A stretch of DNA of 64,000 nucleotides from Xanthostigma xanthostigma. Taxonomy: Eukaryota; Arthropoda; Insecta; Raphidioptera; Raphidiidae. How positions within the stretch are numbered: position 1 is the first letter of the stretch; each line of letters opens with the position of its first letter. Of this stretch, positions 47,601 through 58,221 are shown in pieces. The position numbers were made by a program, and so were the translations under genes. The notes beneath the pieces were generated by a model. The model was not told where the DNA came from. It searched no databases and saw nothing but the letters and a program-made list of their open reading frames with translations. The DNA lies in NCBI GenBank assembly GCA_963575645.1, contig OY754465.1:59171901-59235900 (forward strand), read 5' to 3'.

Positions 47601-48794
47601 GGGTGACTAAATTACTAAGTGAGCGACTAAATTACTAAGTGAGCGAGTAGAATGCCTTCGGTAATTTTGAAGCAGATATCTTCTTTTGTTTTTACTTTTT
47701 ATTTTTTTTTCACTTTGAGACTACAACTTAAAACTCACATTTTCATAAAGATTGAAAACCACCGCTTTTTTGATAAAGGAGTATGCGAATTGTCTCGCAG
47801 TGAAGCGCGATGGGGCAAAGGTGGAGCTTTTAAAAAAATAGTTCAGGGGTGAACGATAAACGGGTATGCGAATTGTAATTCCGGGGTGGTCGATAAAGGG
47901 GTATGCGAATTGTCTCGCAATGAAACGGGAAGAGGCAAATGTGGAGTTTTTAAAAAAACAATTCCGGGGTGAACGATAACGGGGTATGCGAATTAAATAG
48001 TTAATTGTTTGAATAGAACTGCGTTTTCTAAAAAATGTATATTTAATTGACAGTCAATTAAATATATATTTTTTAGAAAACGCAGTTCTATTCAAACAAT
48101 TAACTATTAAGAACTGAGTAATTTAGTCGCTCACTTAGTAATTTAGTCACCCAACTATTATTTTCTCGTCACGCGCAGTCAGTCGCTCACTTAGTAATAC
48201 AGTAACCCAAATTGATTATTTTTGTCACCCAAAATTGTAATTTACAGTCACTCGTTTAAATACTACCCTTTAAAATATCGCTAAACATAATATCTGTAGC
48301 TAAAAATCTATTGGGTTTTAGGCTATGCGCCCATAGACACTTTTTCTTAATGACCTTTAAACTATAAAATAAAACCATTTTTGATCAATTTAACCATGCG
48401 GAATCTCGAATCGGAATTGTTACCGCACTAATCTCGAAAATTGATGGAAAACGAATTGCAACGAGGAATACTTTTCCTCTGTCATACACACGGCATTGAA
48501 TCATTCACAACAAGATCTTAGATCATTCTTAGAGAGAACCTACTGTATTAATATATATGCAAAGCAATAATAATTTTGAATTATTGCCGTTATAGCAATC
48601 TCGCCACATATTAATTGACCGGATTCATGATTTCTTTTTAACTTGTGAATCTAGTGACCAATCTTCTTCTATAAGCCGGCGAAATGTAAAGCATTAACAC
48701 ACATTCACTCACCAGTGATGAAGACCTTTGACCTAAGTTGCTATCTGATTTGCTGTCTTCATTGTAATATAAAAATACCGGTTTCTTTGATGAC
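38602..48794 (-). CDS. Coiled-coil and PDZ-domain protein, 3' eight exons (5' end unresolved)
   Basis: Exons: 48794-48713, 46647-46579, 44831-44662, 43487-43269, 43158-43006, 42378-42226, 41241-40782, 39543-38602. All junctions are GT-AG and phase-consistent, giving 748 residues. In order: a charged segment (FLYYNEDSKSD); a coiled coil from MAQLETLEAKMANIE through EEARSLQLCLED; a PDZ fold across two exons (NPRFGVEQ carboxylate loop, LCKGDRIVEVNGK); a second coiled coil (LRSELNLVKERAEEAQ...); VFQKGPQVTALVANLPG; then a long Ser/His/Lys-rich tail with a KPPKKPIRLSLHRAQSL block. I do not recognise the family by name; a cytoskeletal or junctional scaffold is plausible. ATG at 44831 could be an alternative start, but upstream exons join in frame. 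Confidence 0.82.
40432..40556. repeat. Inverted repeat in PDZ-gene intron
   Basis: Arms of about 35 nt (attctaaccgattttataac and its inverse) surround a centre of about 50 nt. It is next to the SINE fragment. Confidence 0.6.
40572..40690 (-). mobile_element. tRNA-derived SINE fragment
   Basis: The minus strand reads gagatgccgggttcgaatcc with an intact B box (GGTTCGAATCC), followed by a conserved-looking tail (ctgggacttttcctgttgcc). The A-box half is degraded or absent. It lies in a PDZ-gene intron. Confidence 0.55.
41275..41929. repeat. 655-bp inverted repeat with arms of about 300 bp, in PDZ-gene intron
   Basis: The left arm starts tgaaccatggatata and the right arm ends tatctatggttca. The arms match over most of their length with small differences (for example gtgcggaatggttcgaatta against its inverse) around a short centre near 41595. 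Non-coding. A transcript would fold into a long double strand. Confidence 0.85.
41930..42153. repeat. cgtgataacgtc family, short copy
   Basis: Matches the outer parts of 23263-23795 and lacks the 290-bp middle. It abuts the inverted repeat to its left. Confidence 0.65.
42689..42832. repeat. Hairpin MITE-like repeat
   Basis: gcgaactgtaaaagaaccgt...cagtcatgcgcagtag is mirrored by ctattgcgcatgactg...cggttctgttaccgttcgc. It lies in the intron between the fifth and sixth of the listed PDZ-gene exons. Confidence 0.6.
43644..44210. mobile_element. Mariner-type MITE in PDZ-gene intron, 567 bp
   Basis: 12-bp TIRs GGGTTATTGACA and TGTCAATAACCC are flanked by TA on both sides (43642-43643 and 44211-44212). 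A central perfect hairpin (gattgcctacgtcacagtaggcaatc region, arms gattgccta and taggcaatc) lies near 43830. Confidence 0.7.
45340..45740 (-). mobile_element. LINE reverse-transcriptase tail fragment
   Basis: The minus-strand frame includes QKLLLRIIHKKPRRYPS, LFSEFRVLNITQLF, HHNYQTR and LAPELYNSIPVKFKKIK, the familiar C-terminal tail of CR1/Jockey-like reverse transcriptases. It is 5' truncated and lies in a PDZ-gene intron. Confidence 0.7.
45946..46371. mobile_element. TIR element in PDZ-gene intron, family copy 2
   Basis: Same family as 31382-31784. Its ends are ggtcgctgcacacgaggcag and ...cctcatgtacagcggccttta. Non-coding. Confidence 0.75.
47140..48395. mobile_element. 1.25-kb TIR element with internal palindrome, in PDZ-gene intron
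   Basis: TIRs of about 115 bp (47165-47285 and 48275-48390; gttaaattgatc...ttagctacagata). The middle holds near-repeats of gcgaattgtctcgca (47785-47995) and a near-perfect palindrome at 48000-48107 (arm core gtttgaatagaactgcgttt). Related pieces lie at 17130-17665 and 30639-30945. Confidence 0.75.
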
Positions 48795-49018
48795 CTGCAA
48801 AACAAAACGCACAATGTTATCAGTTGACTCCGGATGGACTTCTCATTAATGCAGTGAGCGGCGGATGCAATGTAATTATTACGATATTAAATATTATCGC
48901 GAATACATCTAGCGTGTACTAGAAATGGAGCTCTTTACTATCCGCAGAAGTATTTAGCATCACAAATGATTAGGGGCAAAAAACAAACGGTGACAATTAG
49001 TTGCCCTGTTTTTGTTGG

Positions 49019-49072
49019 TAAAAAAAATTGGTTGTCTGTAAAGTCGGTTTACGGACGATAGTTTTACATTTA
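49019..49072. repeat. Fragment of the cgtgataacgtc family
   Basis: Carries only the left-end block attggttgtctgtaaagtcg...gatagttttac. Confidence 0.6.
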
Positions 49073-49498
49073 CGGTGAGTAAAGTACAGGAATGTAACGA
49101 TCATTTATCTAAATATGTACCTACATTTAAAAATTATATGAATTTTGGAAATGTAGGTAATCATCATTTATAAAAAAAAATTGAAATATTCCTAAATGAA
49201 AACAGACGAAGCTATTAATAGTGTATTGTGCAACTAGTGCGACAATGCCGCACGAGTTACACATACTATTTTTTATTACGAATTAAATTAAATTAAAATT
49301 TTATTACGAATCAAAAAAAGAAATTAGAAGTTATTGTATTGGTAACTATGGTAACTCTGAATTTGCGTGCGGCAAACAATAATTTCAGTGCGACAAATAA
49401 AGTTTCCGCACGCAAATGAAAATAGCTACTTTTCAACCGTAACAGCGTGCGTAAACATACCACTTTTCCCGCATGAGTAATAAAAAATATGTTCTTAC

Positions 49499-49607
49499 AT
49501 TTTTATTTCCCGTTTCCTCAGATCGCCACAAGTTGAAAGTTTTTCCGAGTACTAAAGAAGTCATCGTTAATTCATCTCTGCTCTTTATAGCCGTAATGAT
49601 GTCTTCA
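49499..49607 (-). CDS. Candidate coding exon, upstream of the PDZ gene
   Basis: A good acceptor (tattacag) and donor (aaaaat|gtaagaac) enclose one open frame that reads EDIITAIKSRDEL, then TMTSLVLGKTFNLWRSEE. The other two frames contain stops. It ends in phase 0, whereas the next recognised PDZ exon (48794) needs phase 2. So a connecting exon is missing, another donor is used (aactt|gtggcg would give phase 2), or this is a different gene. Confidence 0.5.
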
Positions 49608-49865
49608 CTGTAATAAAAAAAAACCGCCAAATTAAAATTTCGTAAACCATAGAGGGCTTGTATTCTATAGGAATTATAGTAAAAATAAACTATGGTAGTC
49701 CGGTGAAATACCGTCAAATATATAGGATATTTGATACTATAATAAATCTATACTAGAATAGAATAGAATAGATTTATTTCTAAACAGGCAAATAGGCAAG
49801 AAATTGTCAAAATATGTTACAAGTTTCAATCATGATAAATTAATTAAAATATTCCTCAATAGAGT

Positions 49866-50088
49866 AAAAACCACAGAGTAAAAACACTGCTGAATGAGAA
49901 ATTTTTTTAACGCAATTTTAAATAAGCTAATGTTTAGATCTTTTATTTCGGCAGGTAAATTATTGAAAATGTTGATCCCAGAACAAACTGGGCCTTTACT
50001 ATATAAAGAAAGACATTGTTGAGGAACTATACAATGTGTTTTGTGCCTTGTATTATATTCATGTACAGACTCATTAGTTGGAAAATTA
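49866..50088 (-). mobile_element. LINE reverse-transcriptase tail fragment, second
   Basis: The minus strand reads HEYNTRHKTHCIVPQQ, SLYSKGPVCSGINIFNNLP and AEIKDLNISLFKIALKKFL, a typical CR1/Jockey-like tail. It is 5' truncated; a Helitron abuts it at 50101. Confidence 0.75.
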
Positions 50089-50100
50089 TTTACTAATTTA

Positions 50101-50398
50101 TTTATACTAATATATACAGCTGAAGTTTGTTTGTTTGTCAGGAACTACTGGTTCGAATTGATTTTTTTTTGTTTGTTAGTCAATTTATCGAGAAAGGCTA
50201 TAGACTATATAATATCACGCTACGACCAATAGGAGCGGAGCACCAATGAAAAATGTAGCATAATGTAACTCAAAGTTTGTCCGATCATCATGAAATTTGG
50301 ACACAACATTCATCTCTGTAAACTAAGATGAATGTGCGGACTCATGCCCCCCCTCATTCGTTCTTTTGCACCCGGGAGAAAGCGGGCGCGACCGCTAG
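50101..50398 (+). mobile_element. Non-autonomous Helitron, eroded 5' end
   Basis: Starts ttatactaatatatacagctg and ends CTAG (50395-50398), with a damaged CACCCGGG hairpin just upstream. Same family as 20558-20895. Confidence 0.65.
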
Positions 50399-50615
50399 GA
50401 GTAATATAAACATAAAACTTTTGAACTGTGAAGTGAATGTTTTCTGGCTGCCGGCTGGTGCAAGTTGAATTGAACGCAATGTTGTTTTCGTAAGTAGATA
50501 CTATTTTACATTTTTACGCTGCAAAATCAGCAGAAAAGGGCGGTTATTACTAAACGGCCTAGAGCGGCCGAGACTGCTATAGTCTGCCTCTGCCTCCAAT
50601 TTCAAAACTATAGAT

Positions 50616-50901
50616 CAGGGGTGGGCAAATTTTTTGATCGTCGAGCCACATTGCGGATGAAAATTTGACCGTGGGCCAAACAATTTCTTTTTCTAATTTT
50701 AAGTTTACTTTTTTTGAAACAACAATTTCAAGTTTCTAAACACTATTTACTATTTTTCTAAAATTCTTTTTATGCGCCAATTTATATTGGCAAACAGTAA
50801 TATTTTTGCTTTTAATAATCACTTATAAAATGCTTTGCGGGCCGAAGAAAATTCTACTGCGGGCCTGATCCGGCCCGCGAGCCGCCATTTGTCCAGGCCT
50901 G
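50616..50901. mobile_element. hAT-type MITE, 286 bp
   Basis: Termini CAGGGGTGGGCAAA and (inverse) CAGGCCTGGACAAA, with perfect 8-bp target duplication CTATAGAT (50608-50615 and 50902-50909). The interior carries gggccgaag...ggcccgcgagccgcc, typical of a widespread hAT family. Confidence 0.9.
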
Positions 50902-51071
50902 CTATAGATGAATAATATCAGAAAAAGTTTTACTTTTGGTTAGTAGAAAGTATGTGCCTACTTTCAAACCGCATTATGTGCGTGCCTAACTCGCACTTGA
51001 CCATTTTGTTTCTTCCGTAGGTATAACTCAATTTGAACTGAAACTCATATTTTAGTAGAACCACTCAAATA

Positions 51072-52067
51072 CAGTCAAACCTGAGTGAGTGAGAACTGGG
51101 TAAGCGAGAAAACTCTCTAAGTGAGATTAATTGCCCAGGTATCGTCTTTGTAACCCTCTAAAACCTCTATATGTGAGCAAGAGAAACTTCTATAAGAGAA
51201 AGACGTTTTTCACTCATGGACCTCTATAACTGAGACTACTACTTGCCTGCCCTCTATAAGCGATAGTCGAACGTATTAATAGTTCCACGAATTTTAAGAA
51301 TGAGTCATAAATAGCTGAACTAACTAACATTGTTTTTGTATAATATTATAGTTTGTATAGACCTCTATAATAAAAAAGGTCACCCCTACAGTAACTCTAT
51401 AAGCTAGGAACTCGGATTAGTGAAAAACCTTCATAAGCAAATATTTTTTTTAAAATAAGCTTAAAACAATAATGAATAAAAAATACTAGTATTATTGTGA
51501 AAAAAGCGTGGGGCGTCTTGTTCCACATTTTCGTACATCGAGTGCCCCACTCTTTTTTCACAATAATACTAGTATTTTTTATTCATTATTGTTTTAAGCT
51601 TATATTTTAAAAAAAATATTTTTTACTTTTTAGTTCGATATAAAGCGTGTCTTTCAGTTTATTTTTTAAACTATATTTATTTTCCACTTTTTAGTTCGAT
51701 TTATTGTCAAAAATTTGCCGAAAAAAAAACAATCTTTTTTTTCGGCGTGGACGGGGTTAGAACCCACGGCCCGTGATTCTGAGAGTTGACGTCAGCAAAG
51801 GCCCGTGCCTTAGACCGCACGGCTAACCACTGTAGTTGCAGTGCTGGCATATTATACTACAGTAATATCCCACTTGCTGTAGTCCAAACGAAGGTTACAA
51901 ACAAACATACATACATCCATACAAACTTACAAGTGAAGTTAATATAAAGCGTGTAAAAAGATCACCTCTGTACCTTTATATAAGCTAGAAACTCGGTTTA
52001 GTAAAAAACCTCCATAAGCATGAAAGAGATCGCGGTTCCTTAAACTCTGGCTTATCCAGGTTCGCTG
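51072..52067. mobile_element. pogo-like element split by a hairpin/tRNA-like element
   Basis: Termini CAGTCAAACCTGAGTGAG and (inverse) CAGCGAACCTGGATAAGC with flanking TA. The interior has repeated ctctataa-gcgag style motifs. A copy of the hairpin element (51420-51962) sits inside, bracketed by two similar blocks (aaactcggttta...cataagca at 51399-51441 and 51976-52020). No transposase frame. Confidence 0.65.
51420..51962 (-). mobile_element. Hairpin element with tRNA-Leu-like module, copy 2
   Basis: The palindrome centre at about 51515-51542 has the same orientation as copy 1. The tRNA-like module is 51744-51834 on the minus strand. The arms are longer than in copy 1 because they contain the caataatgaataaaaaatac segment. 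Confidence 0.7.
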
Positions 52068-52381
52068 TATATATATTTAGGTAACATAAAACCAAATATC
52101 CTAATGCAGATGCTGGTCCGTTAGTTTGACTCTTGCGTCTTGTAAGTCCCGTCACTCTACGAACAATTAGTTCTTTAATTGTTAATTGAGTTAGTACAGA
52201 AAGGCAACTGCTGCTTGAGAATTAACACTTTCTTTCATTGTTTACATGTCAAGTGTTTATTGTTAACGGCAATAATTAATTATATAAGCACGAAAATGCA
52301 GCGATTTCCAAACGGCTCTATTCACAATTTCACAAAAATTGTGCAAACTTGACGTTTCACTGACACAGAATGGTCACAAGA

Positions 52382-52589
52382 CAGGCGCGGTCCGAAGGGT
52401 CACAGGGGACATGACCCCCCCCCCCAAAATCTATGTCAAATTGAAAAATCTCAAAAATTTGCCAAATATATAAATATATATAAAATAAAATTGTGTCTTG
52501 TGCAATAATGTTTATTTTATTCCAGATACCTATTTTTTATTAGTGTAGTGAGTGACCCCCTCCAAAATTTCAGGCTGCGACCGCGCCTG
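52382..52589. mobile_element. hAT-type MITE, 208 bp
   Basis: TIRs CAGGCGCGGTC and GACCGCGCCTG, with perfect 8-bp target duplication TCACAAGA (52374-52381 and 52590-52597). Confidence 0.88.
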
Positions 52590-52657
52590 TCACAAGAGAA
52601 ATGAAATATGATTATACAGTATCATAAATTTGCCAGTAGAATTAGAGGCTAATAACC

Positions 52658-52806
52658 TTAGTTGTCGCGAGTCTTTAATCTACAATCGAGGGTCGGTTTG
52701 GGAACTAAAAAATCACCGGGAAAATTAGCAAAAGCCTCTACGAGACCGTGTAAAATATCCGGACCGGACTGGACCTGTCCATGGATGACCAGCGTCCCAC
52801 GAATGC
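52658..52806 (-). CDS. Orphan coding exon, probably C-terminal
   Basis: After a pyrimidine-rich acceptor (ccttctgttttttcaaag) one clean frame, entered in phase 1, reads IRGTLVIHGQVQSGPDILHG, then LVEAFANFPGDFLVPKP and TLDCRLKTRDN, then TAA. The other frames have stops. Hydrophobic/charged alternation and codon choice look like conserved host protein. No donor of a phase that fits the exon at 49607 exists, so I read it as the last exon of an unidentified gene or an exon of the PDZ gene by an unknown route. No AATAAA is seen nearby. I do not recognise the family. Confidence 0.5.
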
Positions 52807-52859
52807 CTTTGAAAAAACAGAAGGTTTACTATATGCACCAGGCATAGCTGATTAGAGTA

Positions 52860-53895
52860 AATATATACATTTTTATTTTTTTTGTAAGAAATACTTTTTG
52901 TAAGCGGTGCGGGTGATTAAAAAAATTGTATATACAACCGATTGCTTTCATTTTTGTACTGGGTATTCTAAACAACAATAGCTCCGTCCGGTACCAGAAT
53001 TATACTTAATTATAAAGATAATTTCTATTTTTTTAACCGATTTTCAACGACAATTAATCACGATTTTTTCAATGTTTTTTTTAAAGTTCGCCATTTTGTT
53101 ATTTATTGCTAAAAATGTTTATTTCTAGTACGGGATAGAGCCATACAAGCCTACGAAACAATAATTTAATTTAATTATTATAATTCAGATGACTCCAAGT
53201 GACGTTATCACCCGCGCTACCCATCAACCTCCATTAAAAGAACAATTATAAAATGGCGTAAAATTAAGCAAAAAAAAAATGTTTTTCTTAGTTTCCGATG
53301 TCAGTAAAAACATGTAACAAAATTGAAATGTATTGTACATTAGTTTGTTATAAAAAAATCCTGAAATAAGGGTTGAAAACGAGCCTGAACACCAGACTAC
53401 GTCCTTAATTAAGGAGCGCGTTTAATTTTATTTTGCTTATTAACCAACCTGTATACGGTGTGATGTGGGCAAAACATTACGTACAAAGTGACTGATTCTT
53501 AAGATAGTTAAGTATGGTATGCACATATATAATGATTATGATGATATCCCACTGCTGCAATGCTATCTACACACGGTCGTGGGAAGAGCACATTCTGTAC
53601 TAATAATAATATTATATTATACCTGTGTTGTGAGTATACTCGAGTAGACTGTGTATATAGTAAATGTGTACATTTAATGATACCCTATAGTATAGCGCGA
53701 CAATGACTGAAGCCGGTTACCCGTGTACCGGATACTCGCCAGACGTCAGACAAGTCAGTAATAATAATTTACCAAGGCATAATATAAGCCAAAGTACAAA
53801 TATTAGACAATTTGAAATTGAGCTCAAAAAGTACATCACTACAAATTGTTTTTATAGTATAAATGAATATTTAAATTCTTAGCTTTTAATTTGAT
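52860..53895. other. Intergenic or intronic, no feature
   Basis: AT-rich sequence, no supported exon or repeat boundary. Confidence 0.4.
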
Positions 53896-54290
53896 CAGTG
53901 GCGTAACTAGGACTATGTGCGCCCCCCCCGCAGATTTCTGAAAGCGCCCTGCTATTTTGCAGCAGTTTCCATCTTTCATATTTTTGGTAAAAAATGTCAC
54001 TTGTACGCGTTTTTTTAATTGAAATGTTTATTTTTATGCTCGCTGAAGTCGTGTCTAACCTCTTCGAAAGTCATTTCGTATGTCTTTGACTAATTATTAA
54101 ATTAGGTATTATTTTTTATTTATTATTGTAAATGTTAACTTGTAACAATAACACTGTGCAAGTGATATTAATATTTTATTATTAACACACGGCAGTCTTT
54201 TTTTCAAAAATTTATCATTTTCATCAAAGGACTTGAGGGCGCCCCTGGCTGTGGCGCGCCGCCCCGCAACGCAGGGCCTGCGGGGGCATT
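53896..54290. mobile_element. hAT-like fragment, one end only
   Basis: It begins CAGTGGCGTAACTAGG, the same terminus type as the element at 62673, and contains gcgccccccccg and gggcgcccctgg blocks. No matching right terminus or target duplication found. Confidence 0.5.
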
Positions 54291-54486
54291 ATTTATTTTA
54301 TTGATTTTAATTTGACTATTCACATCTATACTTAGTATAGCTAGGTGAAATATTGTTATTGTTATTATTATTACTACGGGCAATGGTGGATTAAAGTGAT
54401 CAATAAGTTCTCTTCTCCACCCGGCATTGCACCCGCATAGCTCTATATTCGAAGCATTTGAATGAGTGTGTGCATGCAAAAGACAC

Positions 54487-55488
54487 TAAAGACCGCTCCA
54501 AACGAGGCTGGCTTTGCCGCAGGAATCACTGTTGGCACTTGTGCTTGCTGGCGCGCTGGCTGCGAAGATGTAACTGACGTCACTGCGCGCTCGCAGAAGA
54601 TGGATTTCAAAATTAGAACCGGAGCTATTTTTCGTGCTTGTTTGTCTGCTTGTTTTGAGTAAGAACTAGTGATGTGCCGGATCGTTAAAAATGTATATCC
54701 GCGGATATGGATCTGAATACGGATTTTTGGTTTCAAGATCCGCGGATACGGATACGGATCTTAACTTTCTTAGAGTACGCGGCGGTAAATATTGCACATC
54801 GACCTTTGGAAAGAGACTATCTGTTATGGGAAAAAGTTATTGACCTCTTTAAGAGTTAATTCTCATAACAGATTGTCTCTTTCCAAAGATCGATGTGCAA
54901 CATCTCATTATAAAGATAGTTGATTTAGTACCTTTGAGTTATGTAGGTACTATTAGTATGGTACTCACTACGATAAATGTTTGCAATATAAAGGTGCCAA
55001 ATACGATTAAAAAAAATAAAAAATAATCTGAATGGAATTTAACAAGTTTTCATTATTACCTAATCACCTATATATATATAAAATTTCATCTATGAATTGA
55101 AAATGAATAAGGTAAAAGATCCGCCAAAAACTAACGGATACGGATACGGATCTTTCTTTTCCCTCGGATATCCGCGGATACGGATACGGATATCCGGCAC
55201 ATCACTAGTAAGAACCAATCAGTAAACAGTATCTGGTCACATGAGCGACATGGACAAACGCCCATCAACAAACATGACGTAATAGTGTGTGTTCTGTTCA
55301 GGGACAACAAACGTACACTTTTGTTAACATTCAAACTGTCACTGCGTGCGCACCAAATCCATCTTTCAAAACAAACATCGTGTGAAAAGAACACATAAAA
55401 GCCATCACGAAACCAAGCGCCACAGCATGCTTGATACCTATAGCAGTCAAATCTAGCGGCAAAACCAGACTCGTGTGCAGTGACCTTT
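54487..55488. mobile_element. TIR element, family copy 3, carrying a nested hAT
   Basis: Ends taaagaccgctccaaacgag and tctagcggcaaaaccagact...gtgacctttg belong to the family at 31382 and 45946. It is interrupted by the hAT at 54667-55207; without that insertion it is about 450 bp, in line with its sisters. Confidence 0.75.
54667..55207. mobile_element. hAT-type MITE nested in another element, 541 bp
   Basis: Sister of 35832-36368, with termini TAGTGATGTGCCGGAT and its inverse. Perfect 8-bp target duplication GTAAGAAC (54659-54666 and 55208-55215). Confidence 0.9.
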
Positions 55489-56225
55489 GTTCTTTTATTA
55501 TTCTCAAAACTAAAATTAAAGATATAGTACCTAAAATATAATATGATTAATTACGGGTAGTTGGGTACTCGTCGTCTATGATAATTATTACTAATGGCCC
55601 TACGTGCGTGTTGTATATAATAATATACAGTGTGTCCACTATGTTTACTGCAATAAAATTAAATGTGACAAAAACCCGTTTTACATACTTTTTTATTCTC
55701 AATTCCCTTTTTTCGTTTTTCGAATTTAAAGCACTTCGAAATAACTTAAAAGCAATTACATTCAGGGCCGGTCTCAGGTTGGTTTCGTACTAACAAAATA
55801 CTTTGTTTTCAGAGGAAATAACTTCAAAACAATGAAATTTGACTTTATAGTTAAATAAATCCTTAAAGGATCTATTTATCTAAAAATAAATCAGTATAGG
55901 TATATTTAAATTCAGGGAGCGATTATGTTTAAGCAGTTATCGAGACAATCGATTTATTTTATTTTCTATCAGTGACTATATCCTTATTTAAAGGAGTAGG
56001 AAGAAAATAAAATAAATTCCCCGAGAAATTTTCTAAAAATCCTGAGTATAAACTTTGGGGTCGCTCCGTTGAACAAGTGTTTGAGCTAAGTTTCTGCACA
56101 CAACTTTGAACGGATATTCAAAAATCGGCTTTTCAGTATTATAATTACTTATAGGAATCATGAAATATCTAAATTCGTTGAAAAATTCGTTAAAAATATC
56201 CACTTTGTGTGGTTTATCATTTATA

Positions 56226-57200
56226 CTAGCAACCCGCGGTTCGGCTTCTCTCGAATTTGTACATTCCGACCGTTTTTTCGTCGACTTACGTTGCAAAATT
56301 GATATCCACGAAAAGCGCTTAACATTAGTAAGCTATCCTTAAAAGATTGGCATAATTATGTCATCGAGGGACTTTTCTGTATAGAGGAACAATTCCACCA
56401 TACATTGTTTTGTTATATTTCGCAAATGGATACCTAAGGCAGCCTTTTCGATGAAAGCTCCCAGTCGACTTGATTTTTTTCGACATCTTCAACAATGATT
56501 CATCGTCCATATTTCAACCAATTTACACAAAACATTAATATGAATTATAATACATATATAAACCTTTCTCTTGAATCACTGCGTCCATTGATGAAAACCG
56601 TATGAAAATCCGTTCGGTAGTTTTTGAGTTTATCGCATTCAGACAGACAGACGCGGCGAGGGGACTTTGTTTTTTTTTTATTATAGAGAAAAACAAAATT
56701 AAAATACAAAATAATAACAAAAATTGTTTTATATTATGTAGTGTTGATGAACATGTTTCAAGGAGAATTACATGGTTTTATCGATATCCCTGTATAAATG
56801 TACAATGCGGAACAGTAAACTACCCACTAGGGCATTACAGGCAAATGGCGATTTTTATAATAACTAATTAGATTTAAACATGATATTTACCTACAGAATG
56901 GGACAAAAGACATTGTTATAAAGCAATTATACTCCTTTGTTATAACTTATAATTTACTAGCGGTCTGGTCCGGCTTCGCTCGAATTTGTGGATTGCTGCC
57001 GTTTTTTCATCGACTTACGTTGCAAAATTGATCGCCACGAAAAGCGCTTTTATTTTAACGCGATAATATATACGCCTATGTTCATCCTGAAGGTCTAATC
57101 AAAATATTGGTGAAAAAAATCGGATGAGTAGTTTCGGAGATTACCTCCTACATCCAAACTTGCAAACTTTACCTATAGCTGTATAATATAAGTATAGATA
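56226..57200. repeat. Two direct copies of a dispersed repeat
   Basis: 56226-56320 and 56956-57049 share actagc...cggcttc-ctcgaatttgt and cgacttacgttgcaaaattg...cgaaaagcgctt. Copy 1 runs on to cagacagacagacgcggcga and a T-run (about 56640-56690). It resembles the tail of an insect retroposon. 55489-56225 and 57201-58221 show no supported gene. Confidence 0.6.
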
Positions 57201-58221
57201 AATAGTTTGTTTCAAAGAATAGAAAAATTCGTTGTCAAAATAAAATTTCAATCGGTGAAAAGGTGCAGATACTACGTGGTCAAAATATTTTTCTTACATG
57301 AAAAAAAAAACGGTTTGAACAAGATCTTCATAATTTTTTTGAAGAAGTTCGCTAATTATAAAAGTTGAAAAAGCATTAGAAAAAAATAAGCGAACATATT
57401 TTGTTCTGAAAAAAAATTCACTTACCTACTCGCGTTGTCAATTGAAGCATATAGGTTCGTTTCTTATCCGAGCGTTCAAATCTCCACGCCTCCGCCAAAC
57501 ATTGTTATTTTTTTTGTTTTCTGTTTAGTTGCAGCTCTTCTTTTGTTTATAAAAAAAGTTGGCGAGCATATTAAACGTTTTTTTAAAAAAATGCACTCAC
57601 TGGCGTTCACAATTAAATCAGATTCATTTCTTATCCGAGCATTCAAATCTCCACGCCTTCACAGTTTTTCTTTTGTTTGAAAACAAATCTAATCGCGAAA
57701 TATTCAATTTTGTCAACGCATCACTGCAAACTGTAAGCCACAATATGATAATTAAAACACTTATAATGCCAAACAATTAAATTTCACAGCACTAAACACT
57801 TTTAAGAACACATTTTAATTAATTAATTATAATTTATTTATTCTGGAATTGTCATTGACTTTCACCAATTTCACACTAAAATTTCCACAAAACAAACACA
57901 AAATCAACCGTAAACAAAACACATTTTTAAAGGTGCACTTGTTTTTCAACGAATAAAAAACAGTTGATTGTTAAGAATTGTCGTTTAATATTTCACTGTC
58001 ACAAAAAAAAACAGATGCATCTAATAAAAAAAAACTAGTAAACAATTTTGATTGGTCGGTCCGGTTTAGTAGACTGTTTTCCTTGACACATATAACATTA
58101 TTAATTGGGTAAACAATATAATAATTTGATTATGAAGAGTTTTTTGAACTGCTTTGAACTTTCCAACTCTTTCGCGCGGCAACTTTATAAAAGTTGTTTG
58201 TGCGCCCGCTTATAAAATACT

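Noticed and set aside
38602-52806. One continuous gene from the orphan exon at 52.8 kb to the PDZ stop
   Set aside because: The orphan exon carries an in-frame stop, and no alternative donor has the phase needed for the next exon at 49607.
52662-52847. Plus-strand 61-aa frame over the orphan exon
   Set aside because: It is the antisense shadow of the minus-strand frame, which has the splice acceptor and the better protein composition.
57435-57780. Plus-strand frames with a hydrophobic stretch (membrane protein?)
   Set aside because: AT-rich, Phe/Leu/Ile-biased translation with overlapping frames and a local duplication (cttatccgagc...caaatctccacgcc). No conserved features.
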